A stretch of DNA of 64,000 nucleotides from NCBI GenBank assembly GCA_018650845.1, contig JABIFF010000008.1, positions 248,001 through 312,000 on the forward strand, in the 5' to 3' direction. The DNA comes from Chloroflexota bacterium. Its GTDB lineage: Bacteria; Chloroflexota; Dehalococcoidia; Lucifugimonadales; Lucifugimonadaceae. This document shows, in pieces, positions 8,575 to 17,259 of the stretch (position 1 is its first letter; every line of letters begins with the position of its first letter). The notes below the pieces were generated by a model. It saw nothing but the letters and a program-made list of their open reading frames with translations. It did no database searches and had not been told where the DNA came from. The position numbers and the translations under genes are program-made.

Positions 8575-9852
8575 TTAAACGGGGCGTGCAACTCGGCTTC
8601 CAGCTTTGAAGACGTCTTTTACATCCCAGAGTGCGTTGAGATCGGCAATGGGATTGCCACCAACGACAAGAACGTCGCCGGGACGATTCACTGCAAGTGT
8701 TCCAGCCTGATCGCCAACGGCGATCGATTCAGCGGCGTGACTGAGGCCCGTCACGAGCGCTTCGGTGTTAGTGAGACCCGCTTGGGTTAGGGCGATCATT
8801 TCTTTTACGAACTCACCGGGTGGGTAGGCCCCCCACGGCGAGTCGCTTCCTGCGATCATACGAACGCCCATTTTTACTAATTTGTTCACCGATTCAACTC
8901 TGGTTTCGAGTGAACGCTTCGATGAATCAATGCTGGCTTGTTCCTCTTTGGTTAGCCAGCCACGGTCGTAGCCAATGCGTTCGGTCAGATCGATACCGGC
9001 CTGAACTACGTGAAGAGTGGGGTTCACCCATGCTTTAGCGGCTGCGAGCTGTTCGGCAAGCGGTTCGTTGAACTTGTACATGCCGGTTTCATCTTCAAAT
9101 ACGCAGTGAATGATCATGTCGACGCCGGCATCCAGTGCGTTCTTGATGCCTTGCATCGACGCACAGTGGGCTGCAGTGAGTTTTCCGAAGCGGTGTGCCT
9201 CATCGACTATGACGGTCATCTCTTCGATTGTGTACGAGGGGAGTAGAGCGTTGGACGACCATGTCGAACCGCCGGTTGCCATGATCTTGATGAAATCGGC
9301 GCCTTCTTTGACCAGTTTCCGTACTTCAGCACGAACGCCCTCAACACCGTCTGCTTCTGAACCGCAATACCAGAAGTGTCCACCGGTGATCGTGATTGGG
9401 CGTCCTGAAATGACCATTTCGGGTCCTTCAGACAAGCCCATGTTGATTCCGTCTTTGAGGGAGAAGCCAACTTTGTTCTTGGCACCGTTCTCTCTTGCAG
9501 TGGTCACACCAGCGTGTAAGAACGTTCTAGCGTTCTGAAGCGCTCGCATCAGGAGTACGTCGTCTTGTTCATTTCCGGTGATATCGCCGTGTGTGCCGTC
9601 GCCCGGCGCCATCATGTGGGTGTGACCATCGACTAGGCCGGGAAGAATTGTTGAATCGCCGTAGTCTTTGATCGTGAGATTGGAACCATCGGGAGCGGAA
9701 ATATCGCCAACCGGACCCATCGCTGCGATTTTGCCGTCGTTTAGGAGAATGGCTTGACCTGAAACTGGTGCAGCACCTGTTCCGTCAAAGATTCTCGAAG
9801 CCTTTATGAGGGTGTAATCGTTAGTTGAGGGCGATGATGATTCTGATGACAA
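8575..9852 (-). CDS. Imidazolonepropionase-like metal-dependent amidohydrolase
   Basis: Amidohydrolase-superfamily TIM barrel, 425 aa. The metal-binding HxH is in VDGHTHM, the bridging lysine in DFIKIMATGG, further histidines in AAHCAS and IIHCVFED, and the catalytic aspartate in AGSDSPWG. This subgroup contains prolidases and carboxypeptidases acting on Xaa-Pro-type or N-acyl bonds; the substrate is unknown. No signal peptide. I choose TTG at 9852 because GGAG lies seven bases upstream; the longer frame to 9906 has no ribosome site. Confidence 0.87.
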   Translation of the reverse strand: MSSESSSPSTNDYTLIKASRIFDGTGAAPVSGQAILLNDGKIAAMGPVGDISAPDGSNLTIKDYGDSTILPGLVDGHTHMMAPGDGTHGDITGNEQDDVLLMRALQNARTFLHAGVTTARENGAKNKVGFSLKDGINMGLSEGPEMVISGRPITITGGHFWYCGSEADGVEGVRAEVRKLVKEGADFIKIMATGGSTWSSNALLPSYTIEEMTVIVDEAHRFGKLTAAHCASMQGIKNALDAGVDMIIHCVFEDETGMYKFNEPLAEQLAAAKAWVNPTLHVVQAGIDLTERIGYDRGWLTKEEQASIDSSKRSLETRVESVNKLVKMGVRMIAGSDSPWGAYPPGEFVKEMIALTQAGLTNTEALVTGLSHAAESIAVGDQAGTLAVNRPGDVLVVGGNPIADLNALWDVKDVFKAGSRVARPV

Positions 9853-9947
9853 GAGTTTTCTCCGAGAAAACGTCGTGGGCGTGTTTGTACGCCAACGTTG
9901 TCTCACAACATACGAGTTGATGCAATTGGCGCGAAGGTGAGCGGTGG

Positions 9948-10562
9948 CTAGATTACGCCGAGTTCGGCAAGAATTTCTTCGAGTTTTTCCTGCGAAGTGA
10001 ACTGGTGGCCAATGATGCCTGCCGCAAATGCCGCCTCGATGTTTACGGCCAGATCATCGATGAACAGGATGTTCTCTGGAGCAACACCTGATTGATCGAG
10101 AAGTGCTTGATAGAAAGCAGGATCTGGCTTCATCGAATCAACTTCGTAAGAGACGATTGTTGGATCGAGTTTGTCGGCGAATGGCAGGACCCGTTTCGCC
10201 AAGTTCCAGTGTGGTTCACTGGTGTTTGATACGAGCGCAATCCTGTGAGTCTCAGCAATTCTGGAAACAAGTGGGAACATATTGTTGCTGGGGATGATGA
10301 CGCTGTCGTAGATCCGCGTGAACTCTTCGATCGAGATATTTATACCAAGTGCAGAGATAGATCGTTCAGCGTGTTCAGCAAAGCTCAATGTCGCTGTTTC
10401 AAACAGCGCTTTTCGAGCATTGCCGAATACGATGTTATGAACATCTGTAGACGTTCGCCCCGATAGTTCTGCGAGTTCGATCGCTGCTGTGTTTTCGTCG
10501 ACAGTGCAGAGTACATTTCCGAAATCGAACGCAACTAACTCGATTGTTGAAGTTGAGTTCAT
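9948..10562 (-). CDS. HAD-superfamily hydrolase
   Basis: 204 aa, haloacid dehalogenase-like. Motif I is VAFDFGNVLCTVD with nucleophile Asp, motif II LVSNTSEPHW, motif III lysine in MKPDPAFY and motif IV FIDDLAVNIEAA. A four-helix cap occupies about residues 20-85, as in the YihX/epoxide hydrolase N-domain group. It is probably a sugar-phosphate phosphatase. It begins one base after the stop of the small anchored protein upstream, so it belongs to the same operon. Confidence 0.87.
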   Translation of the reverse strand: MNSTSTIELVAFDFGNVLCTVDENTAAIELAELSGRTSTDVHNIVFGNARKALFETATLSFAEHAERSISALGINISIEEFTRIYDSVIIPSNNMFPLVSRIAETHRIALVSNTSEPHWNLAKRVLPFADKLDPTIVSYEVDSMKPDPAFYQALLDQSGVAPENILFIDDLAVNIEAAFAAGIIGHQFTSQEKLEEILAELGVI

Positions 10563-10564
10563 AT

Positions 10565-10960
10565 TTATTTGCTCGATTCCGCATAGTTCGCTTCGGCATT
10601 TGCCACTAATTCTTGAAGTTCCTCGGTGGTTGCGCCTTCAGGGACGGCGACGCCCATTTTCGTGAGGACTGCCTGTAGGTATTCAGGATCGGCTGACTTG
10701 TTGCCGCCGGATTTGATCTGATCGAACGCCTCAGGGTTCAAGATTGCTTCAGCTTTTTCAGGGAATATCTCGGCTAATTCCTCATCAGGGAGTGCTTTGA
10801 GAACTTCGATTGGCAGATCTTTTCTTGGATCGCCTGTTTGTTCATCGGTTTTCGCACTCGAGATCGAAGATTCTGAAGACGATTGAGAGCTTTGCAGAAC
10901 GGCGAATCCGATTCCGGCCGCTAAGCCGATCACGACAGCGACTGCTACGACGATCTTCAA
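10565..10960 (-). CDS. Small membrane-anchored protein of unknown function
   Basis: 131 aa. One N-terminal hydrophobic segment (residues about 3-22, MKIVVAVAVVIGLAAGIGFA) is followed by a Ser/Gln-rich linker and an acidic helical domain, probably outside the membrane. I do not recognise the family. It lies 21 bases after the ABC permease gene and just before the HAD hydrolase, so it may accompany the export system. Confidence 0.7.
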   Translation of the reverse strand: MKIVVAVAVVIGLAAGIGFAVLQSSQSSSESSISSAKTDEQTGDPRKDLPIEVLKALPDEELAEIFPEKAEAILNPEAFDQIKSGGNKSADPEYLQAVLTKMGVAVPEGATTEELQELVANAEANYAESSK

Positions 10961-10981
10961 TAGATATTTTCCTGAAGTGAA

Positions 10982-12232
10982 CTATTCGTGCCGGAGTGCT
11001 TCGATCGGATTCAGCGAGGCTGCGCGAACCGCCGGGTAAATTCCGAAGAACAATCCAACTGCAACCGATACTGCCAGGGCAATCGCGGCGATGTGGGTTT
11101 CAATTACGGTTTCAATAATGTCACCATCCACGGTCGCACCGTTGCCGAAGTAGGCGATAGCCCAGCCGACGAGCACTCCAAGCAGCCCACCTGCGAATGT
11201 CATCAAAATGGCTTCGGTCACGAACTGGAACAGAATGTCGCGACGTTTGGCTCCGACCGCTCGCCTGATGCCGATTTCGCGTGTTCGTTCAGTTACTGAA
11301 ACCAGCATGATGTTCATAACTCCGATTCCACCGACCAAGAGGGAAATACCTGCGATTGAGCCGAGGAGAATCACAAAAGTTCCCTGCGTGCCTTCGAGAG
11401 TTTCGATAGTGTCTTGTTGCGTTGTGATCAGGAAATCATCTTCATCTTCGGCCCCGAGTTCGTGGCGAAGTCGGAGCACTGTTGAGATATCGAGTCGTGC
11501 GTCGTCAACGGTGTTTTCTGAACTTGCCAGAACATTTATTGACGATACCGAGATCGAATCGAACAGTCCTTTGCCGTTGTTGATTCGGTAGTAGGCTGTG
11601 GTGATGGGGACTAGAACGGAATTGTCAGGGTTAAATATCGTTCCTTCCTGACTTTCCATCACTCCAACGATAGTGAATTCACGACCTGAAATTTTCATAG
11701 TTGCCCCAACCGGGTTCTGCTGAGCAAATAATGTTTCGCTTATTTCAGAACCGAGAACGGCCACTAACGAGACGTTTTCAACATCGACGTTTGAGATGTT
11801 GCGCCCGTATTCCATATTCAAGTTTCGGGCTTCTAAGTACTCGGCGGTTACACCAACACCGCTCACGAAGGTGTTTTCAGAGCCAACAACTGCTGAACCA
11901 GAGAACGAATTTTCTGGTGCTACGAGGTGTACATCGGGTGCAAATACTTCGTCCTTGAGCGAGAGAGCGTCACCAAGCGATAGAACGTCGGAGTTGCCTC
12001 CCCCGCCGAAGAACGCAAACCTAAGAGCCTGGGCACCGGGACGTACAGTGATGAGATCGGTTCCGAGATCGGAAATACGAGATGTGACAGATACTTGCGC
12101 ACCACGCCCGACCGCCATCATTGCGATTACGGAGGAGACACCGATCACGATTCCGAGGAGCGTGAGGCTTGCCCGGAGCTTGTTTGCGCTAACTGAGGCC
12201 AGCGCCGTGGACAATAAAAGTGCGGCGTTCAT
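10982..12232 (-). CDS. MacB-like ABC transporter permease (FtsX domain)
   Basis: 416 aa. The layout is N-terminal membrane helix (RASLTLLGIVIGVSSVIAMMAVGRGA), a large extracytoplasmic MacB-type periplasmic-core domain (about 45-270), then three helices of the FtsX fold including IMLVSVTERTREIGIRRAVGAKRRDIL and the final IYPAVRAASLNPIEALRHE. Such permeases use ATP to drive extracytoplasmic work, for example lipoprotein, peptide or macrolide export, without a classical translocation path. The start overlaps the end of the ATPase gene by four bases, so the two are translationally coupled. Confidence 0.92.
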   Translation of the reverse strand: MNAALLLSTALASVSANKLRASLTLLGIVIGVSSVIAMMAVGRGAQVSVTSRISDLGTDLITVRPGAQALRFAFFGGGGNSDVLSLGDALSLKDEVFAPDVHLVAPENSFSGSAVVGSENTFVSGVGVTAEYLEARNLNMEYGRNISNVDVENVSLVAVLGSEISETLFAQQNPVGATMKISGREFTIVGVMESQEGTIFNPDNSVLVPITTAYYRINNGKGLFDSISVSSINVLASSENTVDDARLDISTVLRLRHELGAEDEDDFLITTQQDTIETLEGTQGTFVILLGSIAGISLLVGGIGVMNIMLVSVTERTREIGIRRAVGAKRRDILFQFVTEAILMTFAGGLLGVLVGWAIAYFGNGATVDGDIIETVIETHIAAIALAVSVAVGLFFGIYPAVRAASLNPIEALRHE

Positions 12233-12978
12233 TGTTCGCTCTCGCCGGCACTGATTGGTATTGGATGGCTTACGGCTCGATCTTCAACGATTCGGCCATC
12301 TCGAAACGCGATGATGCGTTTCATTGCTTCAGCGACTTCGGGGTCGTGAGTTACAACGACGATCGTTTTGCCATCGTCTTCGTTGAGTGATCGAAGCATT
12401 TCGATTACTTCGGCACTCGATTTTGTGTCGAGGTTGCCAGTTGGCTCATCGGCAAGAATAAGCTCGGGGTTCTTCACTAGAGCGCGAGCGATTCCGACTC
12501 GTTGTTGCTCACCACCCGACATTTGCATTGGGCGGTGGTCGTAGCGTTCGGAGAGACCGACTCGGTCAAGTGCGGTTTGGGCCGCTGATCGGCGGTCTTT
12601 ACCGCTATAGCCCCCTGAATACTTCAATGGGAGTTCGACGTTGCTTATGGCCGTTTCTCTCGGAAGTAAGTTATAGCTTTGGAATACGAATCCCAATTGC
12701 TTGGATCGAGTCTCGGCCAGCTGATTGTCGGATAGATCGGAGACATCTTGACCGTTTAGGACGAACGAACCCGATGTCGGTTGATCTAGACAGCCGAGAG
12801 TATTCATCAAGGTCGATTTACCGGAACCAGATGGACCGATGATGGCGACCATTTCACCGTGATTGATCGTCAGATTTATTCCGTCGAGTGCTCGAACGAC
12901 GTGGGTTCCAATACGAAATTCACGAGACACACCTGTGAGTTCGATCACTGGGGTTGGGGCAGTTGGGGTTGAGGTCAT
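12229..12978 (-). CDS. MacB/LolD-like ABC transporter ATPase
   Basis: 249 aa. It has Walker A GPSGSGKST, Q-loop region GFVFQSYNLLPR, signature MSGGEQQR, Walker B LILADEPTGNLD and the H-loop VVTHDPEVAE. The family powers FtsX-type permeases at the inner membrane. Both ends overlap neighbours by four bases (adaptor upstream, permease downstream), a tight tripartite operon. Confidence 0.93.
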   Translation of the reverse strand: MTSTPTAPTPVIELTGVSREFRIGTHVVRALDGINLTINHGEMVAIIGPSGSGKSTLMNTLGCLDQPTSGSFVLNGQDVSDLSDNQLAETRSKQLGFVFQSYNLLPRETAISNVELPLKYSGGYSGKDRRSAAQTALDRVGLSERYDHRPMQMSGGEQQRVGIARALVKNPELILADEPTGNLDTKSSAEVIEMLRSLNEDDGKTIVVVTHDPEVAEAMKRIIAFRDGRIVEDRAVSHPIPISAGESEQ

Positions 12979-14960
12979 CGCCCGCCACCGCCGGGACCAC
13001 GACTGCCAGCACCGCCTGTAAATGCACCGCCAGGAATTCGGATCGCTCCGCCACCACCACCACCAAACAACTGCTGGAATGGATCGACCGATTCAGCAAC
13101 ACTCATGAGCACTTCTTGGCCTTCAGTGAGACCCGATTCAACGATAACCATGAAGTCATCGCTGGCTCCTAGAGTTACGTTGGTCGTGGTAAATCCGTCG
13201 GCGGTTACGACATCCACTGTGGCCTGTGTGAAGCTACCGCCCACGGATTGGAGCGGGATGAGTAGTGCGTTGTCGATCTGGTTCAGAACGATTGTGGCTG
13301 TGGCGCTCAGTCCCTCGATGAGATCGATTCCTTCAGGCGGAGTTAGCGCTATGGTCAACGGAAATTCGATCACACCTTGTTGGTTGATGCCATCGCCAAT
13401 TTCATCGATGACGCCGTTTAGGATCTGGTCAGGCAGAGCATCGAGAGTGACTGCTACGGTGTCGCCGATTCTGAGGGAGAGCACGTCGATCTCGTCGATT
13501 GTGCCGTCGAGAGTGACAACACTAGGGTCAAGAATGTCGATTGTGGGGGTGCTGCGGCTCACAGGCTCGCCGACCTCAACAGAAATTGATGAAATAAGTC
13601 CTGCAAATGGTGCCAACATGTTCGAAGCTGCTAATTCGCTTTTGGCGTTTTGCAGTAGGGCATTGGCTTCGTTCACAGCAGCCGTGGCTAGTTTGATTTG
13701 AAGCGTATCTAGATCACTGAGAGCGGAAACTGTCTCTTCGGCATCTTTCTCGAGCTCGATCTTCTCGGCGAGAGTAGCTGCGAGGGCGTTGATCTCAATA
13801 TCGTTGACAGTATCGACCACGTCTTCAGCGGCTGCTTCTACGACGTCCTGTGCGGCGTTTATGAGCACTTGTTGTCCTTTCGCCGCGGCAGCCGCGTCAT
13901 CTTGCGCTTCGATGAGTGTTTCTTCAGCGGCTACTTTCGCATCCCATGCATCGGAGATTTCCGCAGTAGGGCATCGAGCCTCGAACGACGTGTATTCACA
14001 GTTTGTGAGAATTGGGTACGGAGTCAGGTGTGTCCACACCCATGTCACTGATTCATTCCATGGTGTTGAAAGATCATCGATTGGGCTATCTACGGTAGCT
14101 GTTGATTCTTCGAATATTTCATCGACAGTCGTGCCCCATGATTCGAAAAGGACGGAGGATTCAGTAGCTCGGTCCTCTTCGGAGACAACGCTGCCGAACC
14201 AGCCTGAGATTTGGTCGGAGTAGTCGGATACGGCATCGTCGTAACTTTCTTGAGCTACATCTACCAGCTCTTGTTCCGCTTGTGCATCATCTTCGGAGAC
14301 AGCGATGGCGTCGGCAAGGGCTTCGTTAGCATCGTTGAGATCGTCTTTTGCGGTCGCGGTTGCCGGGCTGTCCGATCCGCCATTTGATGTGAACTCGGCT
14401 AGCGATTCGGCAGCATCCATTGACGCCACTCGGGCATCTGCAAGATTGGATTCGGCTATGGCACTCTCAAGGCTAGTTGCACCGCCGAGAAGTTCGGCGA
14501 GGTCTTCGCCGGCATTTTGGAGAGCGAGTTCAGCGTTTATTACGCCAGATTCGAGACTCGATATTGTTACGTCATCAAGAAGAATCAGTGGTTGCCCTTC
14601 AATGACAGATTCACCTTCTTCAACGAGGAGTTCACCCACTGTGCCGGAGATATCGAATCGCAGGCTTTCGAGTTCGGGAAACGTAACCGATCCTGAAGCT
14701 GTTACATCGTCGAGAAGGGTGCCTCGTTGCACGGCAATGGCACGTCGGTCGTCTGCTTCATCATCATCGTTTAGGAGGAACTGCTGCGCACCGAAGTAAG
14801 CGGCAATTGCAATCACGCTGGTGATTGCGACAAACACTCCGAATTTGACCGCGGATGTGCCGACGAATCCCATTTGCGATGCATTATGGGTGTCGTTGGC
14901 AGGCGAGCTGTGTGATTCAGATGGAGTAAGTTCCACCATGTTCTCCTTGAGTGTGTTCAT
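12975..14960 (-). CDS. Enlarged MacA/HlyD-like adaptor protein
   Basis: 661 aa, against about 370-420 for typical MacA. One N-terminal membrane helix (about 33-55) follows a 30-residue cytoplasmic start. The split lipoyl halves (LRFDISGTVGELLVEEGESV and NMLAPFAGLISSISVEVGEPV) flank a very long Ala/Glu/Asp-rich coiled-coil region of about 330 residues that contains a Trp-rich patch with two cysteines (NCEYTSFEARC). Beta-barrel and membrane-proximal domains follow, then a Gly-rich tail (GGGGGG, RGPGGGGR). It would link the ABC pair to the cell exterior. No TolC-type channel is encoded here, which fits a single-membrane cell. Confidence 0.87.
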   Translation of the reverse strand: MNTLKENMVELTPSESHSSPANDTHNASQMGFVGTSAVKFGVFVAITSVIAIAAYFGAQQFLLNDDDEADDRRAIAVQRGTLLDDVTASGSVTFPELESLRFDISGTVGELLVEEGESVIEGQPLILLDDVTISSLESGVINAELALQNAGEDLAELLGGATSLESAIAESNLADARVASMDAAESLAEFTSNGGSDSPATATAKDDLNDANEALADAIAVSEDDAQAEQELVDVAQESYDDAVSDYSDQISGWFGSVVSEEDRATESSVLFESWGTTVDEIFEESTATVDSPIDDLSTPWNESVTWVWTHLTPYPILTNCEYTSFEARCPTAEISDAWDAKVAAEETLIEAQDDAAAAAKGQQVLINAAQDVVEAAAEDVVDTVNDIEINALAATLAEKIELEKDAEETVSALSDLDTLQIKLATAAVNEANALLQNAKSELAASNMLAPFAGLISSISVEVGEPVSRSTPTIDILDPSVVTLDGTIDEIDVLSLRIGDTVAVTLDALPDQILNGVIDEIGDGINQQGVIEFPLTIALTPPEGIDLIEGLSATATIVLNQIDNALLIPLQSVGGSFTQATVDVVTADGFTTTNVTLGASDDFMVIVESGLTEGQEVLMSVAESVDPFQQLFGGGGGGAIRIPGGAFTGGAGSRGPGGGGR

Positions 14961-14993
14961 ATTCGGATTGTTTTTTGGGTAAAAGAAGTGGGA

Positions 14994-16520
14994 CTAGGTT
15001 CGACTCACCGGGAGGAAGACTTTGAAAGTCGTTCCGTTGCCCGATTCGCTGGTGACCGAAATATCGCCTTTGTGGGCTTCAACGAGTCGTTTGACGATAG
15101 TTAGGCCTAAGCCAGCTCCACCAGTTGCTCTCGTTCGGCTTTGATCGGTTCGATAGAACTGGTCGAAAATTCGTGGTAAATCTTCTGCGGTTATGCCAAC
15201 GCCTGAGTCGGAAACTTCGAAATTGAGCCCCTGGTTATGACCATTGACTAAGACCTGTATTCGTCCGTTATTTGGCGTGTGTGTTAGCGCGTTTTCAACT
15301 AGGTTGGAAACTATTTGCCTGATTCTGGTCTCATCGAAATCGATGACTGGATTGGAGCCTGACGATTCGATATTCAGCTCGATTTCACGCTCTCGTGCAC
15401 GTTGACTGAAGTGGGCCGCTGAATCTTCGATCACCGGCACGGGGGAGCCATGTGACATGTTCAAGGCGAGAGCCCCGGCATCGGCAACCGCAAGAATGCG
15501 GAGGTCTTCGATCAGATTTGCTAGGTGGATTGTCTGAGAGTGAAGAGTGTCGATAGTTTCATCGTCGGCTTTGACGACTCCGTCTTTGATCGCCTCTAAA
15601 TAGCCTTGAATATTTGTGAGTGGGGTACGCAGTTCATGAGCAACGTCGGCGGTTAATTGCCGACGTTGATCTACTGCAAGTTCAAGATCGCTGGCCATCG
15701 TGTTGAAGGTATTGGCAAGAATTCCGATCTCGTCTGTACCGCTTTCTGGAACACGCTGACTTAGATCACCAGCACCGAGGCTGCTGGCTGCAGTCGTGAG
15801 ATTTCGAATGGGGGCTAGTGCTTGCCGGGTTAGGAGCATGACGATTAGAAGTCCTGCAAAACCCGCTGCGATTCCGGCTACTAGCAGTGAACGCTGGAAT
15901 GAAGATTGGAGGTTGCTCAACGGTGGGTCGACGTACTGAAGCACTTCAGCTACCAGGTTTTCGGTAGTTGGCGAAGCGATTTGAGTTGGGCGTGGGGGAG
16001 GTGGTACACCCGCAGATCGGTCGCCGAGGAATTGCCGGAATACATTCTCAGAGAACTGCTGCATCGATAGAGGCCGCTCTTGCCTGCTTGGGCGTTCGTC
16101 GACCAACATGTAGCCGATTAGTTCGCCATTCACGATCACAGGGCGTTTGGTGAATCGTGCAGGTCGTGTAAATCGCTCGGTCGATGTCTCAAACGATCCC
16201 TGGGAATCGCGAACTAACTGGTGCGAGTCGGCAACAATCAATCCTGAATCAAGTTCAATGGCAACACGCCAGCCGAATAGGTTTCCTACTTGCTGGACGG
16301 CGTACTGAACTTCATCCCAATCTTGGTTTGCTTCGAATGTATCTCTTACCAGTTGCTCGGCACGTTCAGTGCGAGCTGACTCGATCTCGGCTGCGAATCG
16401 TTCTGTCTCCACACGAGTGGCGTAGGCGGAGTAGGCGCTTACCGAGGTGATCGACAGCGCTAGTACCAGTGCAAACCCTAGGGTGAGTCTTCCTTGAAGA
16501 CCAAAAAACCATTTAAGCAT
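14994..16520 (-). CDS. Membrane sensor histidine kinase
   Basis: 508 aa from the ATG at 16520, which overlaps the stop of the regulator gene (ATGCTTAA). The order is membrane helix 7-30, extracytoplasmic sensor domain of about 180 residues with a Pro-rich end, membrane helix about 212-231, HAMP (about 232-285), HisKA with phospho-acceptor His295 in DVAHELRTPLTN, and HATPase with N box NLVENALTHT, DSGVGI and GGAGLGL. It should autophosphorylate and pass phosphate to the adjacent OmpR-type regulator. The position before an ABC export operon suggests envelope-stress or toxic-compound sensing, as for BaeSR or BceSR-type systems; that is inference. Confidence 0.92.
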   Translation of the reverse strand: MLKWFFGLQGRLTLGFALVLALSITSVSAYSAYATRVETERFAAEIESARTERAEQLVRDTFEANQDWDEVQYAVQQVGNLFGWRVAIELDSGLIVADSHQLVRDSQGSFETSTERFTRPARFTKRPVIVNGELIGYMLVDERPSRQERPLSMQQFSENVFRQFLGDRSAGVPPPPRPTQIASPTTENLVAEVLQYVDPPLSNLQSSFQRSLLVAGIAAGFAGLLIVMLLTRQALAPIRNLTTAASSLGAGDLSQRVPESGTDEIGILANTFNTMASDLELAVDQRRQLTADVAHELRTPLTNIQGYLEAIKDGVVKADDETIDTLHSQTIHLANLIEDLRILAVADAGALALNMSHGSPVPVIEDSAAHFSQRAREREIELNIESSGSNPVIDFDETRIRQIVSNLVENALTHTPNNGRIQVLVNGHNQGLNFEVSDSGVGITAEDLPRIFDQFYRTDQSRTRATGGAGLGLTIVKRLVEAHKGDISVTSESGNGTTFKVFLPVSRT

Positions 16521-17259
16521 CGAACCGGTACCCAACTCCGTACATCGTTTTCAGGTGTTGCTTGTCGGGATTGGCAATTTCGAGCTTTTTCCTTAGATTC
16601 GACACATGAGTATCGACTGTGCGGTCGTAGCCAGAAAAGTCGTAGCCAAATACATTGTCAATTATCTGGTCACGTGAAACGGTTCGTCCCTGACCTTCGA
16701 TGAAGTATGCCAACAACCTGAATTCAGTTGGAGTTAGCTCGATTTCGCTGCCTAACACGGTGGCAGATCGCCGTTCGAGGTCGATCGTCACGTCGCCGGC
16801 AATTACTTCGTTGCCAAACTCTTCACGCTTTTCGACTGCCTTCGATGATCTACGGAGTACAGCGTTCACGCGTGCAACAAGTTCACGAGGGCTGAATGGC
16901 TTTGAGACATAGTCATCGGCACCTAAATCAAGCCCCGTGAGTCGATCATCTTCCTCAACCCGGGCGGTCACCATGATGATTGGGACTTCCGATTCCAATC
17001 TCACGTTCCTGCAAACCTCAATACCGTCCATTCCTGGCAGGTTGAGATCAAGCAAGATGATGTCCGGTGAATCATTCAGAGCCATCTGCAATCCCTGCAG
17101 GCCATCTTCGGCAGCCAGCACTTTGTACCCGGCTTGCGCCAGATACAGGCGAATGAGCTGTGAAACCGACTTGTCATCTTCGACGACGAGAGCGGTGAGT
17201 TCTTGAGTTTGTTCTGTGGAAACCATGGTTGAGAATGATATTCGCTGGTGGGCAATCAT
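16513..17259 (-). CDS. OmpR-family response regulator
   Basis: 248 aa. Receiver domain with acidic pocket VVEDDKS, phospho-acceptor Asp71 in IILLDLNLPGMDG, the Thr switch in IIMVTA and Lys in YVSKPFSPREL; the C-terminal winged helix ends DTHVSNLRKKLE...TMYGVGYRFDA. It starts directly after the stop of the secreted repeat protein (TAAATG) and overlaps the kinase gene, so all three are co-transcribed. A second ATG 11 codons in (MVSTEQ) is an alternative start; neither has a clear ribosome site. Confidence 0.92.
   Translation of the reverse strand: MIAHQRISFSTMVSTEQTQELTALVVEDDKSVSQLIRLYLAQAGYKVLAAEDGLQGLQMALNDSPDIILLDLNLPGMDGIEVCRNVRLESEVPIIMVTARVEEDDRLTGLDLGADDYVSKPFSPRELVARVNAVLRRSSKAVEKREEFGNEVIAGDVTIDLERRSATVLGSEIELTPTEFRLLAYFIEGQGRTVSRDQIIDNVFGYDFSGYDRTVDTHVSNLRKKLEIANPDKQHLKTMYGVGYRFDA

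Noticed and set aside
8481-8591. Longer start for the 2-hydroxyacid dehydrogenase at 8591
   Set aside because: It overlaps the upstream amidohydrolase gene by 17 bases and adds 37 residues unlike the family.
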